A DNA stretch of 45,470 bases from Burkholderiaceae bacterium (GTDB lineage: Bacteria > Pseudomonadota > Gammaproteobacteria > Burkholderiales > Burkholderiaceae), in contig CANFRA010000008.1 of the NCBI GenBank assembly GCA_947449305.1, forward strand, positions 1 to 45,470, read 5' to 3'. Positions 1-6,893 of the stretch are shown one piece after another (within the stretch, counting starts at the first letter, position 1; every line of letters starts with the position of its first letter). Below the pieces are notes generated by a model, which saw only the letters and a list, made by a program, of their open reading frames with translations, did no database searches and was not told the DNA's origin. A program made the translations under genes and the position numbers.

Positions 1-251
1 AAGATGCTATTCAAATCAATGCCACTAATAGATCTGATCTAGGTATTTGGTTAAATCGCCTCGATTACTCAGTCGATAACATGCAAACCCTATCTACTAA
101 TCTGGCTGATGGTATTAGCCGCATTGTCGATACCGATTACGCCGCAGAAACTTCTAATTTGACCCGTACTCAGATCTTGCAACAGGCTGCTACTTCTATG
201 CTAGCCCAAGCTAATCAGATGCCGAATGTCATTTTGACGTTGTTGAAATAA
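1..251 (+). CDS. fliC: Flagellin, C-terminal end (partial)
   Basis: This is the 3' end of a gene truncated by the window edge; the reading frame begins at base 3 and gives 82 residues before TAA at 249-251. The C-terminal part has the heptad-like D0/D1 helix of flagellins, with the hallmark stretches VDTDYAAETSNLTRTQIL and MLAQANQMPN followed by a terminal LLK. This segment packs in the inner tube of the filament and carries export and polymerisation contacts. It is followed by flaG, fliD and fliS, the usual late-gene neighbourhood. The promoter lies outside the window. The family call is firm; the exact flagellin paralogue cannot be told. Confidence 0.93.
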   Translation, partial: DAIQINATNRSDLGIWLNRLDYSVDNMQTLSTNLADGISRIVDTDYAAETSNLTRTQILQQAATSMLAQANQMPNVILTLLK

Positions 252-252
252 A

Positions 253-268
253 TGGAAAAATGCTTGCA
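253..268 (+). promoter_or_regulatory. Candidate sigma-54 promoter for flaG-fliD-fliS
   Basis: The sequence TGGAAAAATGCTTGCA has GG at 254-255 and GC at 266-267 with the exact 12-base -24/-12 spacing, and a perfect TTGCA -12 block. The -24 block lacks the usual CACG. The predicted start site is near 279, giving a leader of about 53 bases before the flaG ATG. A FleR-type activator is encoded nearby, so use by RpoN is plausible, but the match is only partial. Confidence 0.4.
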
Positions 269-284
269 AACTAGTTAAGGGTAT

Positions 285-308
285 ATTAGCCTTAGAGGTA
301 AGGCTAAT
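285..308 (+). terminator. Stem-loop between flagellin gene and flaG
   Basis: There is a perfect 10-bp inverted repeat, ATTAGCCTTA and TAAGGCTAAT, around a 4-base GAGG loop, 33 bases after the flagellin stop. No T-run follows, so it is not a standard intrinsic terminator. It could stabilise the 3' end of an abundant flagellin mRNA, cause leaky termination, or act as a structured leader for flaG, because it lies just after the predicted sigma-54 start site. Confidence 0.6.
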
Positions 309-331
309 AGCTCACTTAGTAGGTGATATAT

Positions 332-781
332 ATGAATACTATTGCAAATACCAACCCCCCAATGCCAGTAGCAGTTGATGCTTCTGCTGGTAAGGCGTTG
401 CCGCAACAGTCGCGTCCTGATGTATCTATGCCGCAACATCAATCGCGTCCAGAAATATCGATGCCTTCAGCACCTTCTTTGCCAAGTCGCAAGCCTTCTG
501 TTATTGCGATCGATACCTCTGGCGTTTCATCTGCTAGCGTACGTGAAAGTGCACAGCCGATTGAAAAAGTAGTGCAAGCTGCTGCAAATGCAATCCAAGA
601 ATTTATTTCCTCTAAGGGATCAAACTTAAGTATCTCTGTTGATGAGGTTACTGGTTATCACATTATTCGTGTTACCGATAGTAACGGCAATGAGGTGATG
701 AGCATGCCAGCAGAAGCCGCTATTCGGGTTGCACACAATATGCAAAGCCTGCAAGGCCTGTTTGTAGACCACGCTGCGTAA
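332..781 (+). CDS. flaG: FlaG family flagellar protein
   Basis: A 149-residue protein. The N-terminal 80 residues are Pro/Ser/Gln rich and contain a short tandem repeat (RPDVSMPQ, RPEISMP). The C-terminal 70 residues form the compact FlaG fold with conserved DEVTGYHIIRV and a NEVMSMPAE-like stretch. FlaG is a late flagellar protein that affects filament length; its mechanism is poorly known. I chose ATG at 332 over the in-frame GTG at 323 because the Shine-Dalgarno AGGTGA (321-326) would overlap the GTG but is well spaced for the ATG. It lies between the flagellin gene and fliD, the usual position. Confidence 0.85.
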   Translation: MNTIANTNPPMPVAVDASAGKALPQQSRPDVSMPQHQSRPEISMPSAPSLPSRKPSVIAIDTSGVSSASVRESAQPIEKVVQAAANAIQEFISSKGSNLSISVDEVTGYHIIRVTDSNGNEVMSMPAEAAIRVAHNMQSLQGLFVDHAA

Positions 782-835
782 TTGGCGGTATAGTCCCATT
801 TGGCCTTAACTCAACTAAGACCAAAATAAATAATC

Positions 836-2206
836 ATGGCAATTAACTCAACTTCAAGCGCTACTTCTGCTAGCACAACATCAACTTCTGGAGTGGGCAA
901 AGGTTCTGTTATAGATGTTGAAGGCCTGGTCTCTAAGCTAGACAGCATTGAGCAAGCCCCAATTGATACCTTAAATGTTAAGGTCACCAAGCAAGATAAC
1001 TCCATTCGTGATTTAGGTATTATTAAATCAAAGATGTCGCTTTTTCAGGCGGCTCTCCAAGACTTTACGAGTCCCGTTAGTTATCTTACTAAGTCAGTTA
1101 CTAGTAGCAATAGCGCATTAGTGGAAGCTTCAATCTCTCAATCATCTGGTGCTGTCGCTGGAATCTATAACCTTCATATTACGCAAATTGCTAAAACAGC
1201 CACTGCAAACTATGAATTTTCTCTGGCTAATGATGGAAGTAGCTTGGCACAATCTGGTAGCTTTACTCTGAATTCTCAGTCAATTACCTTTAATCAAGGT
1301 GATTCACTCGAAAGTTTGCGAGTGGCTATTAATGCAAAATCTTCAGACACAGGAGTGAGAGCCTCCATCATTAATACTGGCAGCAAAAAAGTCATCAGCC
1401 TTGCATCTATTGCTGGTGGAGCTGACGGCCAGGTCACGCTCTCGGGTGAGTCTGCAGGCATCACATGGGTTGGCGGTCAAGATGGTCAGGATGCTATTTT
1501 CCAAATTAATGGTCAGACATATACTAGGCCATCCAATATTGTGGATGAAGCGCTTACTGGGATAAGGTTGCAATTGCAAGGCCCTGGAGCTGCTGCTATC
1601 TCAGTAGCCTCTGATAATGGCGCTAAGGCACAAACCCTGCTAACCAATGTTGGTCAGGCATACAACGATCTGATGGCCTCCTATACAGAGCTCACTAAAT
1701 TTGATGCAGATCCCGAAAAACGTGGATCTCTCTACGGATTCATGGATTTAAGAACCTTGATTGATTCTGTATCAGTCTCATTTATGACGCCCTTAACGAG
1801 ATCTGGTCAATCATTAGCTGACAACACCAATAACCCAATTAGTTTTACTAGTCTTGGTTTAGAGCTTCAACTAGATGGTACTTTACTGTTCGATGCTGCT
1901 ATTTATGAGTCAGCCGTTACTCATGGCGCTATTGATCAACTTGCTAATGGTTCCGTAAGCCCAACTAGAAGCATCGTCAACGACGCAATGACATTTGGTG
2001 GAAAAGTCGATTCTTATATCTCTGGATTTGAAGATCAAAAGTTGACACTGCAAAATCGCATACAAGATCTCCAGTCCCGCAAGGCTGAGAAGATGGCTCG
2101 CTACCGCGCGCAGTACGCATCCTTAGATGCGCTGTTGTATCGTTTGCAAGCCTTAAATAGCTCGCTTACGCCTACCTTTACAGCACTCAATAATCCTAAA
2201 AATTAA
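836..2206 (+). CDS. fliD: Flagellar filament cap protein FliD
   Basis: A 456-residue protein of typical FliD/HAP2 length. The N-terminus has the conserved pattern VIDVEGLVSKLDSIEQAPI, followed by predicted coiled-coil D0/D1 segments. The middle (about residues 110-260) is the variable D2/D3 region, including a flagellin-hook-like IN motif (QDAIFQINGQTY). The C-terminus returns to coiled coil (QNRIQDLQSRKAEKMARYRAQYASLDALLYRLQ). FliD caps the growing filament and folds flagellin subunits at the tip. The gene sits 54 bases after flaG and 2 bases before fliS, so it is probably co-transcribed with both. Confidence 0.96.
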   Translation: MAINSTSSATSASTTSTSGVGKGSVIDVEGLVSKLDSIEQAPIDTLNVKVTKQDNSIRDLGIIKSKMSLFQAALQDFTSPVSYLTKSVTSSNSALVEASISQSSGAVAGIYNLHITQIAKTATANYEFSLANDGSSLAQSGSFTLNSQSITFNQGDSLESLRVAINAKSSDTGVRASIINTGSKKVISLASIAGGADGQVTLSGESAGITWVGGQDGQDAIFQINGQTYTRPSNIVDEALTGIRLQLQGPGAAAISVASDNGAKAQTLLTNVGQAYNDLMASYTELTKFDADPEKRGSLYGFMDLRTLIDSVSVSFMTPLTRSGQSLADNTNNPISFTSLGLELQLDGTLLFDAAIYESAVTHGAIDQLANGSVSPTRSIVNDAMTFGGKVDSYISGFEDQKLTLQNRIQDLQSRKAEKMARYRAQYASLDALLYRLQALNSSLTPTFTALNNPKN

Positions 2207-2208
2207 TT

Positions 2209-2604
2209 ATGCTAAATAACCGTGCCATGCAATCGTATCAATCGATTAATGCCCAAACATCCGTGGGCATTTCTGAACCGGCAGATTTAATTTTGTTGGT
2301 GTTTGAAAAGTTATTTGATCACTTAAATGCTGCTGAGAAAAAATTGATTGAGCAGGAAAATGCACAAATTCCGTTTGATAAAGCGCTCGATATTTTTACC
2401 ATTGGCTTGGTACCTGCTTTAGATATTGAGCGTGGTGGTGAGATCGCCTCTAATCTAGCGAGTCTTTACGACTGGTCTATTCGTCATCTGATGAAGGCAA
2501 AGATTCAAAAAGACCCAGTCATGGTTCGTGAGGTACACGATGTACTTCTCCCGATTTATGAATCTTGGAGAGATGCAGTAGTACCTCTTGGCAAAGTGGC
2601 TTAG
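2209..2604 (+). CDS. fliS: Flagellin export chaperone FliS
   Basis: A 131-residue all-helical protein of normal FliS length. The N-terminal SYQSINAQTSVGISEPADLILLVFEKLFDHL corresponds to the FliS core, with the YQ pair near the N-terminus that caps the flagellin-binding cleft. FliS binds the disordered flagellin C-terminus in the cytosol, prevents premature polymerisation and delivers flagellin to FlhA. It starts 2 bases after the fliD stop, implying translational coupling. No fliT gene follows; that position is taken by a FliK-like gene. Confidence 0.93.
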   Translation: MLNNRAMQSYQSINAQTSVGISEPADLILLVFEKLFDHLNAAEKKLIEQENAQIPFDKALDIFTIGLVPALDIERGGEIASNLASLYDWSIRHLMKAKIQKDPVMVREVHDVLLPIYESWRDAVVPLGKVA

Positions 2605-2612
2605 AAATTTTT

Positions 2613-2641
2613 GCCCCCGACTTGGCATGCCGCTAAGTCAG
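2613..2641 (+). other. Stem-loop between fliS and the FliK-like gene
   Basis: GACTTGGC and GCTAAGTC pair as an 8-bp stem with one G-U around the loop ATGCC. There is no following T-run and the next Shine-Dalgarno (AGGA, about 2650) is free. It may be an attenuator or an mRNA-processing element. This call rests only on the visible symmetry. Confidence 0.35.
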
Positions 2642-2660
2642 TTGGGCCTAGGAATCAAAT

Positions 2661-3629
2661 ATGGTCATTCCAATTAATCCTAGCTCAATCCCCGATAACA
2701 CTGGGGTGCCCTCCAATAAACTCCGTATTGATCAAGTGCAAAAGGTTGCACCAGTTGCATTAAATGATCAAGTTATTACCGACCCTAAAGCTGCCGTCAG
2801 CTTTGCCCTTGCTGCAAGTCAGGCTGAAGCTTCAGCAGCAGCTAAATACGCACTTGCAAATCCTGGCTTAATTGCACACACCGATGCTGAATTAGTAGCG
2901 CTTCAGTCTCAGGCTAATTTGGTACAAATTGCGAAGCAAGCAAATCAAAGTCCACTGACTCCAGATCTTGCCAAGTTATTAAATTCAGTTGGCGATGCGA
3001 ATGATCCAACTACTTTAGTAACGCAATGGCCAGACGATGTGACTGGCAAAACCCAGACGCAGACTTCTGGTGACAACCCCTTACGCCAAAACTTACAGAC
3101 CATCTATCAAAATTTAGTCCGTTCCCCAATGTTTGCAGCTCAAGCCTTGGCAACTTTGCTTGGCCCTCGCTTAGGTCAGGGAAGTATTGATGATAAAAAT
3201 AAAGAATTGATTGCTCAGGTGCGGGATTTGATGCAATCGATTTCTAGCGATTCTCCTTATGCCAAAGAGGGTGCAAGACTATTGATGCACGGTATTCTTA
3301 ATTGGCAAGGTGAGTTCTTGCCAGGATTAAAAGGATCGATTCGCAGAGAAGATATTTGGGAGAAGGATCCTAAGCACGAAGGTCAAATGCTACGCGGTAG
3401 CAAGATCACCATGGAAATGAATCTTCCTCAATCTGGAACTTTTAAAGTCGTTGGCGTTCAGTTTCAGGACATAGTGAATCTCACGATTGATCCGCCAGAG
3501 CCATTCAAAGGCACTTTCATGGCGCAGCGCAATGACTTAGAGTTGCGACTGAAAGAGCAGGTACCATTTGATGTTCATTATCAGATGGCTAAGGGTAGCT
3601 CCGCTCAGAAGAGGGATGGCGATGAGTGA
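2661..3629 (+). CDS. FliK-like flagellar protein paired with FhlB
   Basis: A 322-residue soluble protein with no signal peptide or membrane segment. The N-terminal 150 residues are Ala/Gln/Asn rich and probably disordered. The C-terminal 80 residues look folded (MEMNLPQSGTFKVVGVQFQD, then LTIDPPEPFKGTFMAQ), in the pattern of FliK C-terminal domains, in which a conserved DPPE-like loop precedes a beta-strand pair. It lies immediately upstream of an FlhB-C-terminal-like gene and overlaps it by 8 bases, which supports a joint role in type III export-specificity control. The true hook-length FliK is a separate gene at 12404. I infer a FliK-family relation from context and the short motif; a hypothetical-protein label is the conservative alternative. 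Confidence 0.55.
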   Translation: MVIPINPSSIPDNTGVPSNKLRIDQVQKVAPVALNDQVITDPKAAVSFALAASQAEASAAAKYALANPGLIAHTDAELVALQSQANLVQIAKQANQSPLTPDLAKLLNSVGDANDPTTLVTQWPDDVTGKTQTQTSGDNPLRQNLQTIYQNLVRSPMFAAQALATLLGPRLGQGSIDDKNKELIAQVRDLMQSISSDSPYAKEGARLLMHGILNWQGEFLPGLKGSIRREDIWEKDPKHEGQMLRGSKITMEMNLPQSGTFKVVGVQFQDIVNLTIDPPEPFKGTFMAQRNDLELRLKEQVPFDVHYQMAKGSSAQKRDGDE

Positions 3630-3915
3630 TAGCGCTAATCCTCGGCAACTCAAAGCGGTTGCGCTTGCTTATGAGAAGAGTGCAATCGCACCTCGTGTCG
3701 TTGGTCAAGGGGAAGGCTATCTGGCACAAGCAATTTTAGATAAGGCAAATGAACTTGGCATTCCGACTCGAGTGGAGCCAGATCTTGTTGAATTTCTAAT
3801 GCAATTGCGTTTGAATGATTTAGTGCCACCTGAGCTCTACGCTGCGGTTGCTGAAGTGATTGCTTGGGCTCATCAAGTCGATGGCCAAATCGAACCTCGT
3901 ACTACTGAAAATTAA
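3622..3915 (+). CDS. fhlB: FhlB/FlhX-type export switch protein (FlhB cytoplasmic domain only)
   Basis: A 97-residue protein matching only the post-cleavage C-terminal domain of FlhB/YscU: AVALAYEKSAIAPRVVGQGEG, then AQAILDKANELGIPTR and PPELYAAVAEVIAWAHQ. Membrane segments are absent. The NPTH autocleavage motif is not intact: residues 6-9 read NPRQ and one extra residue separates them from AVAL. I chose ATG at 3622 because GAGGG (3611-3615) is then 6 bases away; ATG 3616 would be too close. Related free-standing FlhB-C proteins (FhlB, FlhX) can stand in for the cleaved FlhB domain. It overlaps the upstream FliK-like gene by 8 bases, suggesting coupled translation, and converges on fliE with a 4-base overlap. 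Confidence 0.85.
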   Translation: MSDSANPRQLKAVALAYEKSAIAPRVVGQGEGYLAQAILDKANELGIPTRVEPDLVEFLMQLRLNDLVPPELYAAVAEVIAWAHQVDGQIEPRTTEN

Positions 3916-4241
3916 ACTTGTAGGTTGGTAACTTCTTTATAAGCATCAACTAAGCGATTGCGTACTGCCATCATTCCCTGGAAAGAGATATTGGCTTTTT
4001 GCAAAGAAACCATGACTTCTTCAAGACTCATAGAAGAGTCACCTGTAGAGAAAGCCTGAACCTTTGCTTGAGCATTGTTTTGGGCGCTGCTCACATCATT
4101 GATCGCGTTTTTGAGAATAGTCTTGAAATCAACACCTTCTGGGGTCAATGATTCGCCAATGCTAGCGCCAGCCTGATTGCCACTGGCTTTTTGCAGCGCT
4201 TGAATCTGCGCTAATGCTGCGTTCATCTTCTCAATGCTCAT
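3912..4241 (-). CDS. fliE: Flagellar MS-ring/rod junction protein FliE
   Basis: A 109-residue protein of normal FliE length. The C-terminus carries the conserved family pattern MSLEEVMVSLQKANISFQ followed by VRNRLVDAYKEV. FliE links the MS ring FliF to the proximal rod and is an early export substrate. It is separated from fleR by only 20 bases and is the last gene of the fleS-fleR-fliE unit. This places it on the strand opposite to fliF, whereas in many flagellar loci fliE heads the fliF operon. Confidence 0.95.
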   Translation of the reverse strand: MSIEKMNAALAQIQALQKASGNQAGASIGESLTPEGVDFKTILKNAINDVSSAQNNAQAKVQAFSTGDSSMSLEEVMVSLQKANISFQGMMAVRNRLVDAYKEVTNLQV

Positions 4242-4261
4242 GACTTCATTCTAGGTTAATT

Positions 4262-5638
4262 TCAATCAAATTCATAGCCAGCTTCTTTATAGGCCTTGAG
4301 CTTATAACGAAGCGCTCTTTCAGATATCCCCAAAATCGAGATTGCTTCCTTACGGTTGCCCTTCACTTGGCTTAAAACCCGCAGGATATGCTCCCTTTCT
4401 AGGCTACTAATATCTGACTGCGCTCCATCTGCTGTTAGGCTAGATGCAGGGCTATCTGTTTGATTTAAAGCAATTCTTGTGCCAGATCGGGGTTCTATCT
4501 CTACATGATGGGGTTCAATGAGGTCATCATCACTTAAAAGCAGGGCTCTTTGGATGCCATTTTCGAGCTCCCGGATGTTCCCTGGCCAGTCGTGGTTTTG
4601 AAGCGCTGCCTGGGTTTGGGGGCTCAATTTAGCATTTGGACGTCCCATAGTTGAGCCATAACGGCGTAAAAAGGCCTCTGCAAGGGGTAAAACGTCTTTT
4701 GGCCGCTCTTTCAGGCTCGGAATACGGATGGGGAAGACGGCAAGGCGGAAGTATAGGTCTTCACGGAACTTACCTTCAGCCACCCTGGCCTGTAGATCCT
4801 TATTGGTAGCAGCGATGATGCGGACATCACAGGAAATCGATTCATGGCTGCCTAGCCTTTCTACTACATGGTCTTGTAGGACTCTAAGGAGCTTGGCCTG
4901 GAGCTCTAGGGGCATCTCTCCGATCTCATCAAGGAAGAGGGTGCCCTCATGGGCTTGCTCAAACTTACCTGGCTGGGATTTGCTGGCCCCAGTAAAAGCG
5001 CCTTTTTCATGGCCAAAGAGGATCGATTCTAGGAGGCTGTCTGGAATGGCTGCGCAGTTAATCGCCACATAAGGCTTGCCAGCCCGTTTTGAGAGTTGAT
5101 GAATTTGGCGGGCAAAAATATCTTTTCCAACCCCCGATTCTCCAGTCAAAAGAGCAGTGGTATCGGTCTTTCCTACCCGCTCACAGCGTGCCATGACGGC
5201 AAGAGTTGCCGGATCCACGGCAATAATTTCCTGAGTACCTGAGGATTTTTTGCCCTGGACGGGAGCACTTTCTCGTTGATAGCGACTGATGACCTCGACC
5301 AATTGTTCTGGCATAAATGGCTTGATCAGAAAATCACGGGCACCAGCACGAAGAGCCTCCACCGCTAACTTCGCATCTGCATAAGCAGTCATGACAACCA
5401 CTGGTAAATCGGGTGAGCGACGCCTTGCTTCTTCAAGCAGCTCAATCCCATTCATGCCGGGCAGACGAAAGTCGGTAATCAGAATGTCTGGATAGTTTGG
5501 CGTGATTTGTGGAAGTGCCAGTTCAGCGCGATCATAAATCTTGCATTCAATTCCTTTGAGCGACAGCGTTACTTCAATTGCCTCTCGCAAATCGTCGTCG
5601 TCTTCAACAATGAGTACTGGTGGATTAGTCATGGGCAT
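4262..5638 (-). CDS. fleR: Sigma-54-dependent flagellar response regulator (FleR/FlrC type)
   Basis: A 458-residue NtrC-family activator. The receiver domain (about 7-122) has acidic residues EDDD and phospho-acceptor Asp56 in DILITDFRLPG. The AAA+ domain has Walker A GESGVGKD (166-173), the sigma-54-contacting GAFTGA loop (213-218) and Walker B GTLFLDEIG (232-240). The C-terminus (about 415-458) is a Fis-type helix-turn-helix with GNRKEAISILGISERALRYKL. The intact GAFTGA loop shows that it acts on RNA polymerase holding RpoN. It starts 3 bases after the fleS stop; ATG 5632 is an alternative start. Candidate targets in this window are the -24/-12 promoters before flgB and fliK. Confidence 0.93.
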   Translation of the reverse strand: MPMTNPPVLIVEDDDDLREAIEVTLSLKGIECKIYDRAELALPQITPNYPDILITDFRLPGMNGIELLEEARRRSPDLPVVVMTAYADAKLAVEALRAGARDFLIKPFMPEQLVEVISRYQRESAPVQGKKSSGTQEIIAVDPATLAVMARCERVGKTDTTALLTGESGVGKDIFARQIHQLSKRAGKPYVAINCAAIPDSLLESILFGHEKGAFTGASKSQPGKFEQAHEGTLFLDEIGEMPLELQAKLLRVLQDHVVERLGSHESISCDVRIIAATNKDLQARVAEGKFREDLYFRLAVFPIRIPSLKERPKDVLPLAEAFLRRYGSTMGRPNAKLSPQTQAALQNHDWPGNIRELENGIQRALLLSDDDLIEPHHVEIEPRSGTRIALNQTDSPASSLTADGAQSDISSLEREHILRVLSQVKGNRKEAISILGISERALRYKLKAYKEAGYEFD

Positions 5639-5641
5639 ATT

Positions 5642-6766
5642 CTAGAGCTCAGTGAGGCAAGGTAGCAGAATCGTAAAACGAGCGCCCCCACCTTGACGAT
5701 TACTGACCAAGATTTCTCCACGGTGACTATCAATAGCACTGCGGGCAATGGATAGGCCTAGGCCAGTTCCCGTAATGCGACTCGTGGAGAAGGGCTCGAA
5801 AAGAGTTTCCATCATATCGGGGGCGATACCAGGGCCCTGATCATCAATCGTGATTTCAAGACGACCACCTTTGCTGATCGAGTGGATTTCAATGCACTGT
5901 CCTGACTGGGTCACTTGTAAGGCATTTTCTAAAATAGCCACCAAGGCCGCAACAATCGATTGCTTCTCTACGCTAACAAGAACGCCATCTGTATTAAAGC
6001 TTTGGATAAATTGAATATGTCGCTCATCGCACAGAACCTGGACTGTTTCACAAGCCTCTCCCAGAATTTCATTAATCGCTACTGAGCTTGTTTTTTGCGG
6101 ACGCTGACGAATGAACATCAACATATTGCCGGCTAGCTTCTCTAAATTCATCAGCTGTGTTTTGAGGCGCTCGGCAAAGAGTTTCTTTTGGGATTCTTCT
6201 AGTGATGCGTCACTGAGGTGAGATGCGTACAAAAGGGCGGTTGATAGAGGGGTGCGAAGTTGATGCGCAATACCCGCTGTCATTTTGCCCATGGCCGCTA
6301 GCCTGTCGCTGCGCTCTTTCTCAATTCTGGAGGTAATCGTGGAGGTAATGTCTTGTAACTGCAACACACTGCGCAGACCACTTTTTACTTCGTGGGCCTG
6401 CAAAATACGCTCTTCACCACCCACCATAACCACGTATTCCCCTGTGCGGATGGAGTTCAGACTCTTCCAGCTTGGCGGAATACTCCATTCCTCATTCTTT
6501 TGGAGCTGGGGAATCATACCCAAAGCTGCTGGGTTGAAATCTATAACTATATGATTTTCAAAGAGAATTATCCCAGATGGCAGGGAATTCAGAAGGCTAG
6601 ATAGTCGGCTATTGGCTACAACGAGCTCTTGGCTAAGTCGATCAATTTGACCTTGAAGCACCGCCTGCTGGGCCTCTAAGGCCTTTGAGGCCTCCAAAAA
6701 CAGTCCAAAAGCCTCTCCCAACTCCTGTGAGGCGGCAGTATTTTGGCTATCAATCGCTTTGGTCAT
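5642..6766 (-). CDS. fleS: Flagellar sensor histidine kinase (FleS/FlrB type)
   Basis: A 374-residue soluble kinase (383 if the TTG at 6793 is used). There are no membrane segments, so it senses an internal signal. Numbered from the TTG: a coiled-coil start (20-65), a PAS-like region (about 66-150), a HisKA helix with phospho-acceptor His177 in GIAHQLRTPLS, and a HATPase with N box (Asn290), DDQGPG (317-322) and GTGLGLS (342-348). It should phosphorylate FleR, encoded 3 bases downstream. Neither possible start has a clear Shine-Dalgarno; I chose the ATG. In Pseudomonas and Vibrio the homologous pair controls mid-stage flagellar genes, probably in response to basal-body assembly. Confidence 0.9.
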   Translation of the reverse strand: MTKAIDSQNTAASQELGEAFGLFLEASKALEAQQAVLQGQIDRLSQELVVANSRLSSLLNSLPSGIILFENHIVIDFNPAALGMIPQLQKNEEWSIPPSWKSLNSIRTGEYVVMVGGEERILQAHEVKSGLRSVLQLQDITSTITSRIEKERSDRLAAMGKMTAGIAHQLRTPLSTALLYASHLSDASLEESQKKLFAERLKTQLMNLEKLAGNMLMFIRQRPQKTSSVAINEILGEACETVQVLCDERHIQFIQSFNTDGVLVSVEKQSIVAALVAILENALQVTQSGQCIEIHSISKGGRLEITIDDQGPGIAPDMMETLFEPFSTSRITGTGLGLSIARSAIDSHRGEILVSNRQGGGARFTILLPCLTEL

Positions 6767-6838
6767 TTCTGGATAATATTGGAAAAAACCCAAGTATTTT
6801 CAATAAGCTAACGCATTCATATATACTTTTTGAAAATT

Positions 6839-6868
6839 TTGACACTTTTTCGACAAAACAAATATTCT
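6839..6868 (+). promoter_or_regulatory. Candidate sigma-70 promoter for the fliF operon
   Basis: TTGACA (6839-6844) matches the -35 consensus exactly and TATTCT (6863-6868) is a fair -10, 18 bases apart. The predicted start site is near 6875, about 19 bases before the fliF TTG. A -24/-12 element with proper spacing is absent in this 127-base divergent region, so early basal-body genes may be transcribed without RpoN. Confidence 0.5.
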
Positions 6869-6893
6869 TACTTGGAAAAGGGAAGCTAATAAA

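Noticed and set aside
323..331. GTG start extending FlaG by three residues
   Set aside because: The GTG lies within the AGGTGA ribosome site that is well placed for the ATG at 332.
6874..6886. Sigma-54-like GG...GC before fliF
   Set aside because: The spacing is one base short of the required 12, and a better sigma-70-like promoter is present.
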